64,000 nucleotides of DNA, taken from contig JAJTUP010000043.1 in NCBI GenBank assembly GCA_021399435.1, positions 434,001 to 498,000 of the forward strand, in the 5' to 3' direction. A model generated the notes under the pieces. It saw nothing but the letters and a program-made list of their open reading frames with translations. It did not search any database and was not told where the DNA came from. This document shows, piece by piece, positions 1 through 12,159 of the stretch (positions within the stretch are counted from its first letter, which is position 1; each line of letters starts with the position of its first letter). The DNA is from Diaporthe sp. PMI_573 (lineage: Eukaryota > Ascomycota > Sordariomycetes > Diaporthales > Diaporthaceae). Made by a program: the position numbers and the translations under genes.

Positions 1-245
1 GCGATGTCGAAGCCGTTGGCCATCCCGTAGATCTCTGACGCTAGCACACTTCTCGTCACCCTCTTGCACTTGGTTGAGGCCCAGTGCAAGATGTTTCCAC
101 GTATCTTCTGCTGGGTACCGTTGCCGTTCAACTCCTCGTTGGCCAACGCTAGTACGAAGCCGATTTGCGAGCTCAAGTCCCGGTTATTGGCAAACGAGCC
201 GTCGACGAAGACGACTAGCTTGGCGGTGGCTACCCAAAATACAGT
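1..245 (-). pseudogene. Ty1/copia polyprotein fragment, RNase H region
   Basis: Read on the minus strand, an open frame runs into the window edge and encodes VVFVDGSFANNRDLSSQIGF, then LHWASTKCKRVTRSVLASE and YGMANGFDI. This is the RNase H end of fungal Ty1/copia polyproteins: the DxSFANN metal-binding segment, then HW(A/S)STKCKRV and the SELYGM-like helix. The upstream side breaks at about 245 in a TACGTACG-rich stretch, so only about 80 residues remain in view. The rest lies left of the window or is lost. No LTR is visible beside it. The family is clear; whether the element is intact outside the window cannot be seen. Confidence 0.8.
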
Positions 246-1466
246 ACGTACGTACGTACGTGTACAGAAAAATGCATCACTAAACCACAGGGACCGACAG
301 ACAAGAGCCGACGAAGGATAGTCTACGCTCAATTTTGCTGACAGGGAACCGCTGTCTACGCGTACCTCAGGACGGGTTCGGATCGTTCCCGGCGAACCCG
401 CCAACGACCTTCGTCCAGCGAGGAGTATCGGCCGACGACACGTCCGCAGTTGATTGCCAGACTGTAGCGTATCTCACAGAACTAGAAGGGCTGGACCGGC
501 CCGTTATCTTCGGCGGGCGCATGTAGACCGCCGATCGGATTCTTATGGTGACGAGCCGACCCATCAAGCGCAGCATCCTGAAAGGTGCTCTTAAGCCAGG
601 TTGCGGACTGGGTACCCATGTGCAAATTGTCCTCCCTCCCATTCGCTGGTTCAATCTCCTGATCTCCCTCACGTACACCACAGGTGCAAGCTGGCAGAGC
701 ATAGCCTGCAGGGGGCTTTGTGCCCTCACTGTTTCCTGTGGATGACAGCATCAAAGGCCAGCTTGAAGATCCCCACAGACGAGCAAGTCTGGTTGAGCGG
801 GCTATGTTTGCCGCTGAGTGAGATGCACACATCTAGCTGCGTTCGTATCGTCGCCTCCATGTCTTAATACGAAGGCGCCCGCTTCATTTGACTCCCTATT
901 CTGGCAGTACTGACTGTAGATCTCGCAAGCCTCAAGCTGAGGATCATCAAACCACAAAACAAAGATGGTTTTGTGGTTGGCAGATTGCTCACACATTACG
1001 GTTGTTTACGTAAGTATCGTAAAGAAATTGCGAGTGGTATGGCAGCCATGGCGAGCACAATTGGTTGACCATGACATTTACACAGTGAGCGTCTTGGGGC
1101 TAAGCCATACCAAGGTGCGCAGACTAGAGGTATGTGGCCTCTGAGTTTCGCTTGCGGTCATGAGACCACATGGAACTACTTTGTAGACAGCCAGAGTATC
1201 GTCTCATTTGGCCGGGTGGATATTGCTTTACCACCTGCTTAGGTAGCAGTTCACTGCTGGGGATTTGCACATGTTGCAGACACAGACAAAGATTGCGGCT
1301 CTGGCACACTCATCCACGTCACAGGATGTTATTGTCCCCATGTGCACTCGAATTGATCAGGGTGAAGGGCCATTATCAACAGGACCAAAGCTGTTGTTGA
1401 CCTGCTGCTAGCGTCCGTGCTTACGTGATCAATCCCGCCAACCACCCTAGACAAGCACGCAAGGTC
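246..1466. other. No supported gene
   Basis: About 1.2 kb with only short overlapping frames on both strands. Around 620-800 there is a Cys/His-rich reading (CANC, CPHCF) that looks like a decayed coding fragment, but I do not recognise it and the frames are interrupted. Probably transposon or gene debris between the copia and gypsy remnants. Confidence 0.4.
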
Positions 1467-1834
1467 CCCCTTTTTCATGCGCGGCTCCCCATTCTCCGGC
1501 TCGACGCGGGGCGAAAGAAATCAATGGCGAACCAGAGTTCGAGGTCGAACAAATCAAACAGAGCCGACTCCACGGCCGAAACAGAGGACTGCAGTACCAG
1601 GTGGCCTGGCGAGGATGCGACCCTGACGACACTTGGTACCCGGCCGAGAACTTCAAGAACGCGGCAATAGCCCTAGAGACCTTCCATCGAGAACACCCAG
1701 AAGCGCCCGGTCCACCGCTACGACTGCAAAAATGGATTCGGTCTGCAGCAGCAGACGAGGAGGACGACGACCACCCGGACGATAACAGGGCAGAAAAGAC
1801 AGGCAAGCAGAGCAGGTCTAGACGGCATACATAA
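1467..1834 (+). pseudogene. Ty3/gypsy (chromovirus) polyprotein C-terminus with chromodomain
   Basis: The frame contains EPEFEVEQIKQSRL, LQYQVAWRGCDPDDTWYPAE and FHREHPEAPGPP, then an acidic-basic tail and a TAA at 1832-1834. This is the chromodomain that closes chromovirus integrases (aromatic and acidic residues around WRGxDPDDTWYP), which targets integration to heterochromatin. Only the last 120 or so codons are present; there is no integrase core, reverse transcriptase or protease upstream. The stop lies about 50 bp before a polypurine-like GGAGGGGGGTAG and the LTR start at 1887, the normal order for the 3' end of such an element. Confidence 0.8.
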
Positions 1835-1886
1835 CGTCACTAGCTACGCGAAACCGTCCCGGTGTCTGCGTTTTGGAGGGGGGTAG

Positions 1887-2659
1887 TGTGACGGCAGCCA
1901 CGGTCAAGCAAACCCTGGCCGTCACAAGGCCCTAACCCTGAGCCCCACAGTTGCGTCAAGACTTTTACGCAGTCCAGGGATCGCATGAGCTTCGCTCTCC
2001 CTTTTTCCTTCTTTCTCTTTAGCTTAGAATATTCGTTGATAGCGCCAATAGACCCAGCTCCCATGCTGCATCTCGTGCTGGCCGTGACAATATTAATATG
2101 TTTTACCTTTTTAGCTAAGTTAAATAAGGGCATTTAGTAAGTAAAAGATATTTTAATTTTTATTAATTAACTTAAATAAAGCATAAAAGGAATTAAGGTT
2201 TTTCTTAAGAGGATTGCTCTTAATGATTTGTAATTATAGTTGATTTGTTATGGCGATAAGCCCTACTTCTACGGTTGTAATGTTTCTAAGATGGAAGGTG
2301 TAACGGCCAGCAATGTCCAGCATGGAAGCTGTTGTATTGGCACTACGTACGAAGATTCTAAGCTTGAGGAGGGGAGAAGAAAGAAAAGAAACTCGCGATG
2401 TGCGACGCGTTGGAGAAGTTTAATAACCGTGGTCCGTGCCTGTCGCAGGGGCCAGCCCCCCTGCCAGCACCTTGTGGTGGTGTCAGCCCGTCTAGTGGTG
2501 ACAACCGCCACAGAAGGAACGGGAGGGACGGTTGGGACTGCGTCCCGCAACATTCTAAACCATCTGGAATTTGCCGCCCAGCCAACCCAGCCAATCAGAA
2601 TTGATTATTAGTAAGTATGGAACATTAATGTCTTGCTCGTGGAAAAAGAAACCGTCACA
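1887..2659 (+). repeat. Probable 3' LTR of the gypsy element
   Basis: The segment begins TGTGACGG right after a purine-rich tract (GGAGGGGGGTAG) and ends CCGTCACA, so the termini are short inverted repeats of the TG...CA type. Length is about 773 bp. It follows the chromodomain stop codon directly, as a 3' LTR should. The middle (about 2000-2300) is strongly AT-rich. A second CCGTCACA at about 1920-1927 is a possible alternative end, so the right boundary is less sure than the left. No partner LTR is in the window. Confidence 0.6.
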
Positions 2660-3967
2660 GAACCTGAGGCCATAAGACTAAAATGTGGAATCAGCTTGCT
2701 CTATATTCCAAAATTAGATGCCAAGGGGGAAAGGAGGGTGTGATGGAACTTGGCGCATTATGCGCGCTTCGAGAGGCAGATTCGACATGCTTTTGGTAGC
2801 ATCGCCACCAGGGCTCGCCAGACCTATATCCGGAACCCCCATCGGCCTCTCGCATACCACTACTCGCGGCGACTGCCAAGATCCAATCCCAACGCCCATT
2901 CGATGAGAGAGATCTCGGCGTTTGCTACGGCAAGAGGCTAATCAGCATATCGTGGGTGCAGTCCAACTCTGAAGAAGGGCAAGCCCAGCGTTGACACTGA
3001 CGTAGGATAAGGGGGATGGTAAACAGTCCCTACTGTCTGGGCACGAGCCTGCTTGCCTGGGCAAGGCAACAAGCCAATGCGCAATCCGGGCTTCAGAAGG
3101 TCTGTACCCACTTTTTTGATATTATTCTTCTCTTCCTCTTGCTACATGAACTCGCTGGAAAGCCGGGCGCCTCGTATCTTCCTGCCGTGCGTCCGTGCGA
3201 TCAATTACCCGCCCGCCTCACTCGACCGCTCGCTGATAACTGATGGCAATATATTCCTGTGATTGGGATCACATGTCATTTGACCGCGACGGCCCTTTGA
3301 AGGTACGAGTCGTCCTTGGTCACGAATGGGCTAGCTGCGGACAGCCTCATCTCGATATCAGATTGTCCAAGGGCAAGCCCAGTGGTTGGGCAAGAACGAT
3401 TCTCAAAACACCCTGGAATCACTTGGATGGCACTCACCATTCCAGCCGTTTCCAGTCTTGGGCTGGCGGGTAGCCCAGATTGTGCCGCGGCACTCGCGGC
3501 GTGGGCTGTGTTTTCCCTGAGGGCGCGCAAATGGTTGCCCAGATCCGATCATCGCCAAGCAGAGACGGTATGGCCGCGTCTCGACGTCTTGGTCTAGACA
3601 TGATCTTTGGGGTAAACCCGACATTGCAAGGAAGACTGACGCAGCTAGTTTTAGGTGCCTTCCCAGCCTACATCACCAACACGCGATATGGGCTGCGCCA
3701 ATGTAAATCATGAACCAAGGCTGTCTGGAGTGTGGTGGCCGTCAGAGGTTATGGATGGACAGGACTTGTTTAGTGCATTGCGCCACTTGCCTGGGTCTCC
3801 AAAACGGCCCTTGTCCGCTCACTAGCGAAAGCTCCCTGTGGCGATGCTCATGCCTGACAGTTGTCGGCCCAAGGAAGGGAGCAAGCCTTGGATTTGGCAC
3901 TTCCGCCCATTCGCCCTAAATGTCTTACCTGCACGTTCTGACATGCATACATGTCAAGGGGAAATTG
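2660..3967. other. No supported gene
   Basis: Mixed-composition sequence with short frames only. A basic Arg-rich frame on the plus strand at about 2750-2941 could be a relic but matches nothing I know. Confidence 0.4.
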
Positions 3968-4121
3968 GGCAGCGGGATCAACCGTTTGCCTACCCGACCT
4001 ATTTAAACTTCGCAGGCTTCCCTCCAATGGCTTTGCGTCCAAGGGGCAGCGGGATCAGCCGTTTGCCTACCCGACCTATTTAAACTTCGCAGGCTTCCCT
4101 CCAATGGCTTTGCGTCCGAGG
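3968..4121. repeat. Two-copy 77-bp direct repeat
   Basis: Two adjacent 77-bp units (3968-4044 and 4045-4121), each starting GGCAGCGGGATCA and containing CCCGACCTATTTAAACTTCG. They differ at only a couple of positions, which implies a recent tandem duplication. Confidence 0.9.
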
Positions 4122-5385
4122 GGCAGCCAGGCGGTCAAGACCTGAACATGTCGCTCGCCTCGCTCTTAATGCCCAGTCTCATCACGGCCATTTGTCTCGT
4201 TGATGAGTTCGGCTCCTTTTTCAGGGCAAGCCTCGGTACCAAGGGCACGCACTCTCGGCAATGGGCTTCCGTCGCAAGTGCGATGGTAACTTGCGCCGCT
4301 CGGGCACTCTCAGGCCGCTGGACTTCAGCGGGCTCCTTGCGGCGATGCAATTTCCCCTCCCCTGTCTCCGGAGTGGAAAACCTCAACGAACCTGCAATCG
4401 CCCCCAACGCCTCCTCCGGGGTCCTCAACAAAAGGAATAAAGTTCGGAAATTCGATATATCGGTAATAAGTGCTGGGTGATGCTGTTGTGTGAAGTTACG
4501 TAACGAGCTAACATTATTAGGTAAGAAAACCCGTACACCTCCCTTGCCGCACTAATGTTTGAGGACTCCGGAGGAGACGGAACCATTGGTCCGCCGCACA
4601 GCAAAAGTGCAGAAATTTGTCGCTCCCATCCGTCATCGCGTCGTTTTGCCCATTCTATCATTTGTGTACGTCTGTGAACTGTGGCCCAATAATCGGATCA
4701 TCTATCGTTATTGCTGGCTATCCGAACGAATCTACAGTGGCCAGGTGTCAATGGCATCACTGGTCCCCTTGCCTTCTCTCTTGGTTTGGAATTTGTTGCG
4801 ATCTTGTGGCTGTGCAGCAGAGGCATTGCAAACATGGTGACTTGCTGCCCTTCCGATACCCTGCATTCGCGGCTTGCTAACGATACTGGCTCACCAATAA
4901 GCCCTCTAAGCCGTCCAAACCTACCAAGAAACGGTTTGCGTGGGTCTGGCAATGCGTAGGCACCTCACCGCATGGTATGGCTTGCTTCGTATGCTGACGA
5001 TCTCACAGTGTAGTTGTACGATGGCTGGCATCAACATCAATCTGGAATCTTGTCCAAATTGTAGCAAGACTCGTTGTGGGTTTTGCCCTGCGCAGAAGAT
5101 CCAGGTTCGAGGGAAGTAACTTATACGCCTCAAGCCTGGGGAGATGGGAAGCTGCTCCGGGCTTCAACAATCGACCACAAGGCGCATCTCTTCCCGATTC
5201 CAGCTTCCCACTCCCTCGACCAAAAACCCTCGACTTTCGGCAAATACCCGACAGACTCCATCGACCTGGTAATTTATCCCTAGTGGGGGCAGTTAAGTGA
5301 GGCATCACAGAACTGGGAAAGCTGGGGCTTGTGCAATCATAGGTTGCATTAGGGAACTACTCTAGGTACTGTACGGAATACCTCT
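4122..5385. other. No supported gene
   Basis: Short frames on both strands with no recognisable domain; the longest (4148-4480, plus) has no family resemblance I can see. Confidence 0.4.
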
Positions 5386-5484
5386 GGGATACGTGGCTCC
5401 TCCCGTCCCTCCATCTCTAGGACACGTGGCTCCTCCCGCCCCTCCATCTCTGGGATACGTGGCTCCTCCCGCCCCTCCATCTCG
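5386..5484 (-). repeat. 33-bp tandem repeat, three copies
   Basis: The unit ACGTGGCTCCTCCCG... recurs at 5391, 5424 and 5457, exactly 33 bp apart. Because 33 is a multiple of three, the minus strand reads as three near-identical 11-residue units (DGGAGGATYPR-type) inside a short open frame at 5362-5562. Whether that frame is translated is unknown. Confidence 0.85.
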
Positions 5485-6981
5485 ACGACTAAACGCTTTA
5501 CGGCGCTGACTCCAGTACCATTGCCCAACTTGTGTGCCAGAGATCTTCCTCACAGAAATCACTTGCTGGGGGCACCTACCCGTTCAAAGTGGGCACGTTT
5601 TCGATTTCATGGCGCCTCAGCACTGTGCGCCGATACACCCAACAACACCGGCCCAACGAGCAACATGGCGCCCAATCTGCTACACACTAATAGCACTGGC
5701 GGCAGGATGCTCGCATTTCGACCGCGGCCGCTCGACTGGGCGGCATGTGATGGATAGATTCCTTTGACGCTGGAAATAGCGACTGATTTTAGCTTGCCGT
5801 CACTTATTTCCTTTCTCTGCTTTCCTTATATGAAATTTCTCTATTATCTTCACTCGGTGGGTGTTCGGCGACTTGGGTCACACCAAAAGTTTGCAAGTCA
5901 ATAGGGAGCGCCTGTGCAACCGAGAATGGTGGGGCAGTAATAGGTGTGTGCAGGGGTGTTTTGAGCCTCATTAAGGAGCGGTCCCTTTACCTATTGCCTA
6001 GTTTCTGTACGGTATAGGTTGGCATTCTGTCGGCGTACGGGGGTTCTCAGCTGGCCTTGAATCCTGGGCAGCAGCTGCATGTACGTACCGTACTCGTTCT
6101 CTTCTCAGTACCTGCGCCAACAGAGCTTGTTGTGCACCTATGGCGAATCCAGGGCTTGTATTGATACGCACTTTGGAATCAAACAACCCCGAGAGCCTTT
6201 CCATTCGAACAAACGATGCACAAGGGCGTGATTCTTTGGGTAGCAGTTGACGGACCTGTCAGGCCCGATCATGTCGGATTTCCCGATCTAGATCTCTCAG
6301 GCCGCAGACAGTCGTTCAAGATGATCGTCCTTGCGACACTGATATACAAGCGCTGCTGCCCGTCACTGCGAGAACCCAAGCCCCAAAACCACCGCACACA
6401 TATGTTCTCCTTGCACAAGTACAAGAATGGCGTTGCCTAACGACTACTGTTCTTCCCTTTGTCCTTGTGCCAGACCACAACCGTTCACACGCTTACCCAA
6501 CTCTGGAGAAGGGGCTGTAGTAAGCAGTGCCTGCTAGCATGTATGACCATCAAGACGAATCCCCATCCCTCAGCCGTTCTTACCTATGTCTTTAGTCCAG
6601 GTTGTAACAAAGCCCCTCCCTATTCGCACGATCTTTGGGGTCTCCATCTCGCGACGGACCGAACCGCCTCGCTCTCTATCTGTTGAAGAAACTGAAATTT
6701 TCCACGACAATCTATCTAGACGGACAAACTGACCCAGAATATATACCTATGACCCAAGCAATTTGGTATGGTCAAAGGGGTACTTCAACTATTGAATGTT
6801 GAGCACCAACGGCCTTTTGATGGGCTCCCTTCAACACTATCTCTCCCCACAGCTGTAAGCGCCAACGCGGACAGCGCCCAGCGGCCATCAAGGCCCCACG
6901 CAACAAGGACCCAACTTACAACGCCACCGTGGCAAAGTGACGGTTCTGACGATCTCAGAAAGGCCACCCGGCTGGGACAAG
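5485..6981. other. No supported gene; upstream flank of the next gene
   Basis: No recognisable coding sequence. The last 200-300 bp should hold the promoter and 5' UTR of the gene starting near 6982. Confidence 0.4.
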
Positions 6982-9664
6982 ATGGGGGACTCGCCACTTA
7001 CAAAACCCCGCAATTATGTCGGCCGCCTTTACAAATGGAGGCACACATACACCATCCGCCAGGAGAAGTATGAAGGAGAGAACAAGTCTCACATGGAGAC
7101 GATGGAGGAGTTCAATCCGGACGAGGACATCATAAGTCTCTTCTTCCTGCACAATGCCGAAGAATCGGAACGATGCACGTTTCGGACAGGAAAACTGAGA
7201 AGTTTTTTGACGGGTCCCAACCTATACACTTTACCCGTCGATGGTGGGGACGCTGGGGCCGAGTTCATTGCGGTAGTTGACCAGAGGTCGAAATCCGATG
7301 CAAGCTCCAGAGGAAGTTACAGGGTATGCAACGGACCGTTGACGGCTATCCGATTATACGAAGAGTTGAAGAGGAAGGTAAGATGGAACTCTCCTCCAAA
7401 CGCCCTTGGGCCTTTGACCCAACCAACAGACTGTGAAAGCTCACTGCTCGATCAGAGGTTCAACCGACCCCATCAGTCCCAATCGACTCGACAGCCAATG
7501 GCCGGGAGTTCCCACAACTCTCAACCCACTCCAGGGCCAGAGCCAAGCATAGGCGGCGTGGGCGATGTTGTGTAAGAAACTCTTCCCACGAGAGAAGCCC
7601 AGTTTCCTAACATCTCTTCAGCTACCTTCCTGAACTAAATCGCTTGATTTTGAACAAAAGAGTAATGTCAACCCTCTGGACGCAGTCTTTGACTCCTCAT
7701 TTTCTCAAGTGCATGTCTAAAGCTCACACAACGCCCGATACCAGGTGCTCAACACGGCAACCCTGCACTCACGGCACGTATTCAAAGATGACGAGGAAGA
7801 GCCGGACGTTACCAACGCTTTTCGAGTTACTAGTCCCACCCCCGAACCAGATGCAGAGAGAAGACTGATGTAGGAGATTTCCTCACTTGATTCAGAGGTG
7901 GGCGCTCTGACTCTTTTGCAGATACCTTGCCGATCTCAACCGCTGGGGTGTGCTCACCCTCGCCGCTACAGTGAGTGGTAGCCAAGCACCGGCCCTGCAA
8001 CAAGCTATCCGCGACTACATCTTCTCCAAGCCGGCGATTGAGGTAGGCAACCTCAATATCCTTTCCACATGCTCCTGTCCAACCCCCCGATTCGCTGACA
8101 AATCCTTCCAGTGCAAAGCCGGAATTACCTTCTCTCTGGCCTTTCATCTCCCCTTCTTCGCCTGGAGGAGATCGGAAGAGCCCCAGATAGACGAACGCCG
8201 GTGTGGCGGGAAGCCCCTGAGGAAACGCATCGATGTCTCGTTTCTGATCGGCTCCAAACACGGCGCCGATGGGTCCAACAAAAAGGCATACATCTATGAG
8301 GCCCAATCCTCTTGCCTTGTGGCCGGCATTGACCATTGGGTGTGGGATGCATATGGCATGATCGACACGTACTTTGAAGTCGAGGAAAACAGGAAGGACT
8401 TCAAGTATTACGAGGACGCTTGTAAGGACTTGCCGGACGGCACCCAGCCTGATCTAATCCCTGCGGGAGAACACTTCACCGACCATCCAATATGGACGCC
8501 ACGCGAATATTTCTTGATGGTGTTTGAGAGTCGCGTGACGTTGCAGTTGGTGCCAGAGTGGTCTGAGCTTGTGGATCAGTTGACTGAGGTAATTGGCAAC
8601 TATGTATGTGTGGATGGCAGTGTTCCTTTCAATCCAATGCAACAGAGATTTCCGCAAGTGCAGTGATCTTGAGCATGCCGCATCACTTGTAACCTTTGAC
8701 GTCACTGTCGAACGAACTGCTGACTCCTGTGGCCCTCAATAGATCAGAGAGAACTCCCAGCGCAACCAGAAAGTTCCCCACTCGTCCAAGGAGACGGAAT
8801 CGGAGAGAAAATCACGGCTCAAGTATTGGACGTCGCACGCGGAGGAGGTCCTGACAGAGTTGGTGTGTGTTCTCGAAGACACGACTGGGTGCTGGGACCA
8901 ATTCCTCAATGGAGCGGTGCATTGCTTCGATGACGTGGACGAAGAAGCCGAAGCAGGACAATACATCCCCAGCATCGACAAGGCGTTCCGTGAGCTGCGG
9001 AGATGCTCCAAGAAGTTGAACGACCTGCAGAAGCACTGTGATCAGTTTTCCCGGGCGGTAAGTCCTAGTCCCACCCTCTTTACTCAGTTGCCGTCCTCAG
9101 CCAACGAGAATCAGTAAGATTGGTCCAACTTAACGTTAATAACCGATCCAGTTCAAACTCGAATTGCAAGTGGACGACAACCAGATGGTGTTTTCTCAAC
9201 TGAAAGACGCCAAGAAGAGCATGGCCATACTAATACTCACCACCGTGGTAAGTGTGCCAGCTCGGCCACTCCCAATTTGCACCTACTTCTAACATGTTGG
9301 TGATTTTTAGCTTCTGGTTCCCATCAACTTGGTCGCAGCCGTCTTCGACGTTCCAAGCGTCGTCCCCTTTCCAGTCAACCCGACCAATTTCGGCATCGCC
9401 AATGTCATCACGGTGTCCTCTGTGGGCGCCATTATCATCCTCTTGCACTTCGGGTCCGTGCTGTGCCAACCCGTCGCATTTCTGTGGAAAACAATCATGT
9501 TTGGATCCCAAGAGCCACCGCTTGTTTCCACAGAGGCAACCAACCAGTCCAATGAAGGGGATGACCCTCCCGGGAGGCTTCGGGACAATCTGGATCGAGT
9601 CATGAGACGAAGTCCCAGAGGCGACACTGGCGATCCCGAGCTCGGCGGTTCAAAGTATCGCTGA
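6982..9664 (+). CDS. Fungal CorA-like membrane protein (multi-exon)
   Basis: Proposed exons: 6982-7377, an uncertain middle exon ending 7869, 7922-8042, 8112-8588, 8743-9057, 9152-9247 and 9311-9664; each later intron has GT-AG ends. The order of motifs fits a fungal family of large proteins with a CorA-like C-terminus: LLNTATLHSRHVF-like and DAERRLIY segments, then NRWGVLTLAATVSGSQ, ITFSLAFHLPFFAWR, FLYEAQ-like AYIYEAQSSCLVAG and YGMIDTYFE. A helical stretch (8743-9247) follows, then two hydrophobic segments (MAILILTTVLLVPINLV and VITVSSVGAIIILL) that should span a membrane. The substrate is unknown. The middle exon frame that joins correctly at 7869 contains a TAA at 7718-7720, so either an unrecognised intron removes it or the gene is disabled. 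The start ATG is the best of several choices. Confidence 0.6.
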
Positions 9665-10103
9665 TCATCAAACTGTATTCATGTTTGCATATGACACTCC
9701 CGTTTGATTCCATCCTCGTCGTTTCTCGACCACTCGCCGTGCGAAGATAGCGTCGGTGCAGCCTATCAGATCGATCTACATGCTGCAGTCTTCACACTAA
9801 ATACGTGCAGCCAATTGTGCACACCTGCACAGCCTGGCAGGCCATGACTTGCATGATGATTCAACGCCTTCAATTGCTGCCCAACTGCCCGACCGCCCAT
9901 CGAAGAAGAGTCATCGCTTCTCTGTCCGACAACGGTATCCGGGCACCGGGTACAAACAGAGCACCACCGCCCGGAGTCCACAAAGCCCAGTGTACCGCCA
10001 GATTCTTCAGTCCATTTCCAATCGCTCGCAGCCTACCGAGGCCGTGCTGCTGGAGCTTCCCTACCCAGCCTCCCACAACAACTCGCACACACACCGCACC
10101 ACC
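9665..10103. promoter_or_regulatory. Intergenic region and presumed promoter of the ArgRS-like gene
   Basis: About 440 bp between the CorA-like stop and the ArgRS-like start. No TATA box stands out. The start context ACCATGGCG is a strong translation-initiation context. Confidence 0.4.
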
Positions 10104-12159
10104 ATGGCGACAGACACTGTCGACGGGCTCGAGATGCTGCTGGGAGGGCTGGCTCTCTCGACGCCAACATCGGCCGTACCCGGCGCGGACGTGCTGCACA
10201 ACCCCGTGGACATCTACCGTGTGCACCTGGCCGACTCCCTTGTTAATCTCCTCCACTGCGATGCCAAGGTCGCGTTCGACGCCATCCAGACGTCCAATGA
10301 AATCGTCAACGGCGACCTGGTCGTTATCCTGCCGCGGCTCAAGTTGCAGAACCGGTCAGCGAACCCGAAGGAGCAGTGCTTTGAGCTCATCCAGCAGGTA
10401 GGTGAGTTCCACATTTTGGTGCTATGGCACTTGACGTTGCCGCCTCGCAATCTCGCCCCGTTTTGCTTCCACGTCATCTTGATTCCGTCGTTCCACCGCA
10501 TCCCACAAGCAAACCACTGACCTCATTTCCCCGCCGCACCAGCTCCCCCCCTCCCCGCTCTTCATCCTCCCCGTCCCGGACGGTGTCCACCTCCGCTTCT
10601 TCTTCTCGCGCAGGACCCTCCCGCGCCTTCTCTTGCCCTACATCGCTGATCGCGGCGCCTCCTACGGCGCCGACCCGGCCCTCGGGCTGCGCGACCCCTC
10701 GGCGCCCGACTCCGGGCGCAAGAAGCTCCTCATCGAGTTCTCCTCGCCCAACATCGCAACTGAGTCCCACGGCGCACACCTCCGCAGCACCATCCTCGGC
10801 GCACACATCGCGGCCCTGCACGAGCACATGGGTTGGGACGTCACGCGGGTCAACTACCTCGGTGACTGGGGCCGGCAGATCGGTCTTTTGGCGGCGGGGT
10901 GGACGCGGTTCGGCAACGAGGAGGCTTTTGCCGCCGACCCGCTTAGACACCTGCTTGATGTCTACACGCAGATCAACGCGCAGTTCCGGCCTGAGCTGAA
11001 GGCGCGCGCGCGCATCCGCGACGAGGGCGGCGACCCCGCCGAGGTGGAGGCGCGCCAGGCGGCGATCGAGACGCAGGGCCTGCACGCCGAGCGCGACGCG
11101 TGGTTCAAGCGGCTCGAAGACGGCGACGAGGAGGCCGTCACGCTGTGGCGGCGCTTTCGCGACGTCAGCATCAAGCAGTATATCAGCTTGTACGCGCGGC
11201 TTGGCGTTGTGTTCGACGAGTACGCGGGCGAGTCGCAGGTCGGTGCCGCGACAATCGCGAGGGTGGAGGCCGCGCTGAAGGAGAAGGGGGTCTACGAGGA
11301 GAGCAATGACGCGTGTATCATCGACTTCAAGAAGCATGGTGGAACAAAGGGCATGGATAAGGGGACCTTGCGCTTCCGCACCGGCACGACGACGTATCTC
11401 CTCCGCGACATTGCCGCCGTGCTGGACCGCGCGGAGAAGTACGGCTTTGACAAGATGATCTATGTCGTGTCGGCGGAGCAGGACATGCATTTCCAGCGGG
11501 TGTTCAAGGCGCTCGAGCTGATGGGGCACGCCGACCTCGCGGGCAAGTTGCAACACGTCCACTTCGGCAGGGCGCAGGAGCTGCAGCTCGAGAGCGGCGG
11601 CCAAGCGCAGCTACTTGCCGACTTCCTCGACCATGCGCGCAGCGCCGCGAGTGAACTGCTCAAGGTGGATGTCGGCAACGCGGCGCCGCTCGGGGAGGTT
11701 GCTGCGGCTGCGGACATTGTCGGTGCGAGTGCGCTTATGGTGCAGGACTTGCACAGCAGGCGCGCGGGTCAGTCGTCCATTGACCTCACTCGCGCGACGA
11801 CCTTCGAGGGCGAGACGGGGCCGTGCCTGCAGTATTGGCACGCGCGGCTGTGTGAGGCGTTGAAGAACGCGGCTGGGCCGGCGGCGGTGGACTACTCAGT
11901 TGTCGACGGCGAGGAGTATGGCGATCTGCTGCGTCTGCTGGCGCAGTATCCAGGCATCACGAAGGCGGCGTTCAAGACATTGGAGCCTGGTGCCTTGTTG
12001 ACGTATTTGTTCCGGCTGGTGGACGAGCTGTCGACATGCTTTGATGAGGAGGAAGAGGTGCCTGAGATCACGGCCAGTAATGCCATCGTTTATGCCTCTG
12101 TGAGACAGGTGCTGGAGAATGGGTTGAGAGTGCTTGGGATCCCGGTTTGTGGCAGGTGA
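10104..12159 (+). CDS. Divergent arginyl-tRNA synthetase paralogue
   Basis: Two exons, 10104-10397 and 10543-12159, join in phase 0 across a 145-bp GT-AG intron to give about 636 residues, the usual length of cytosolic fungal ArgRS (class Ia; charges tRNA-Arg). Visible are the N-terminal domain, the core block EFSSPNIATESHGAHLRST, NYLGDWGRQIGLL, SGESQV, FDKMIYVVSAEQDMHFQ, the Rossmann half (DIVGASALMVQDL, FEGETGPCLQYWHARL) and the anticodon-binding helices ending near VRQVLENGLRVLGIPV. Two catalytic signatures are changed: the HxGH (HIGH) site reads HGAH, and the block that in yeast ArgRS reads MSTRKGT after the VNFG-like strand is replaced by a Gln/Glu/Gly-rich stretch with no such Lys. The frame is otherwise uninterrupted and very GC-rich. 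It may be a specialised or non-charging paralogue rather than the housekeeping enzyme. The C-terminus abuts LINE debris. Confidence 0.85.

Noticed and set aside
246..263. ACGTACGTACGT run as a regulatory site
   Set aside because: Simple low-complexity repeat at the edge of the copia fragment.
9805..10520. Plus-strand ORFs across the ArgRS-like start
   Set aside because: They run through the promoter and the first intron; only the frame from 10104 to 10397 matches ArgRS.
10474..11604. Antisense 376-codon open frame opposite the ArgRS-like gene
   Set aside because: Explained by high GC3 of the sense gene; the sense frame carries clear family motifs and the antisense has none.
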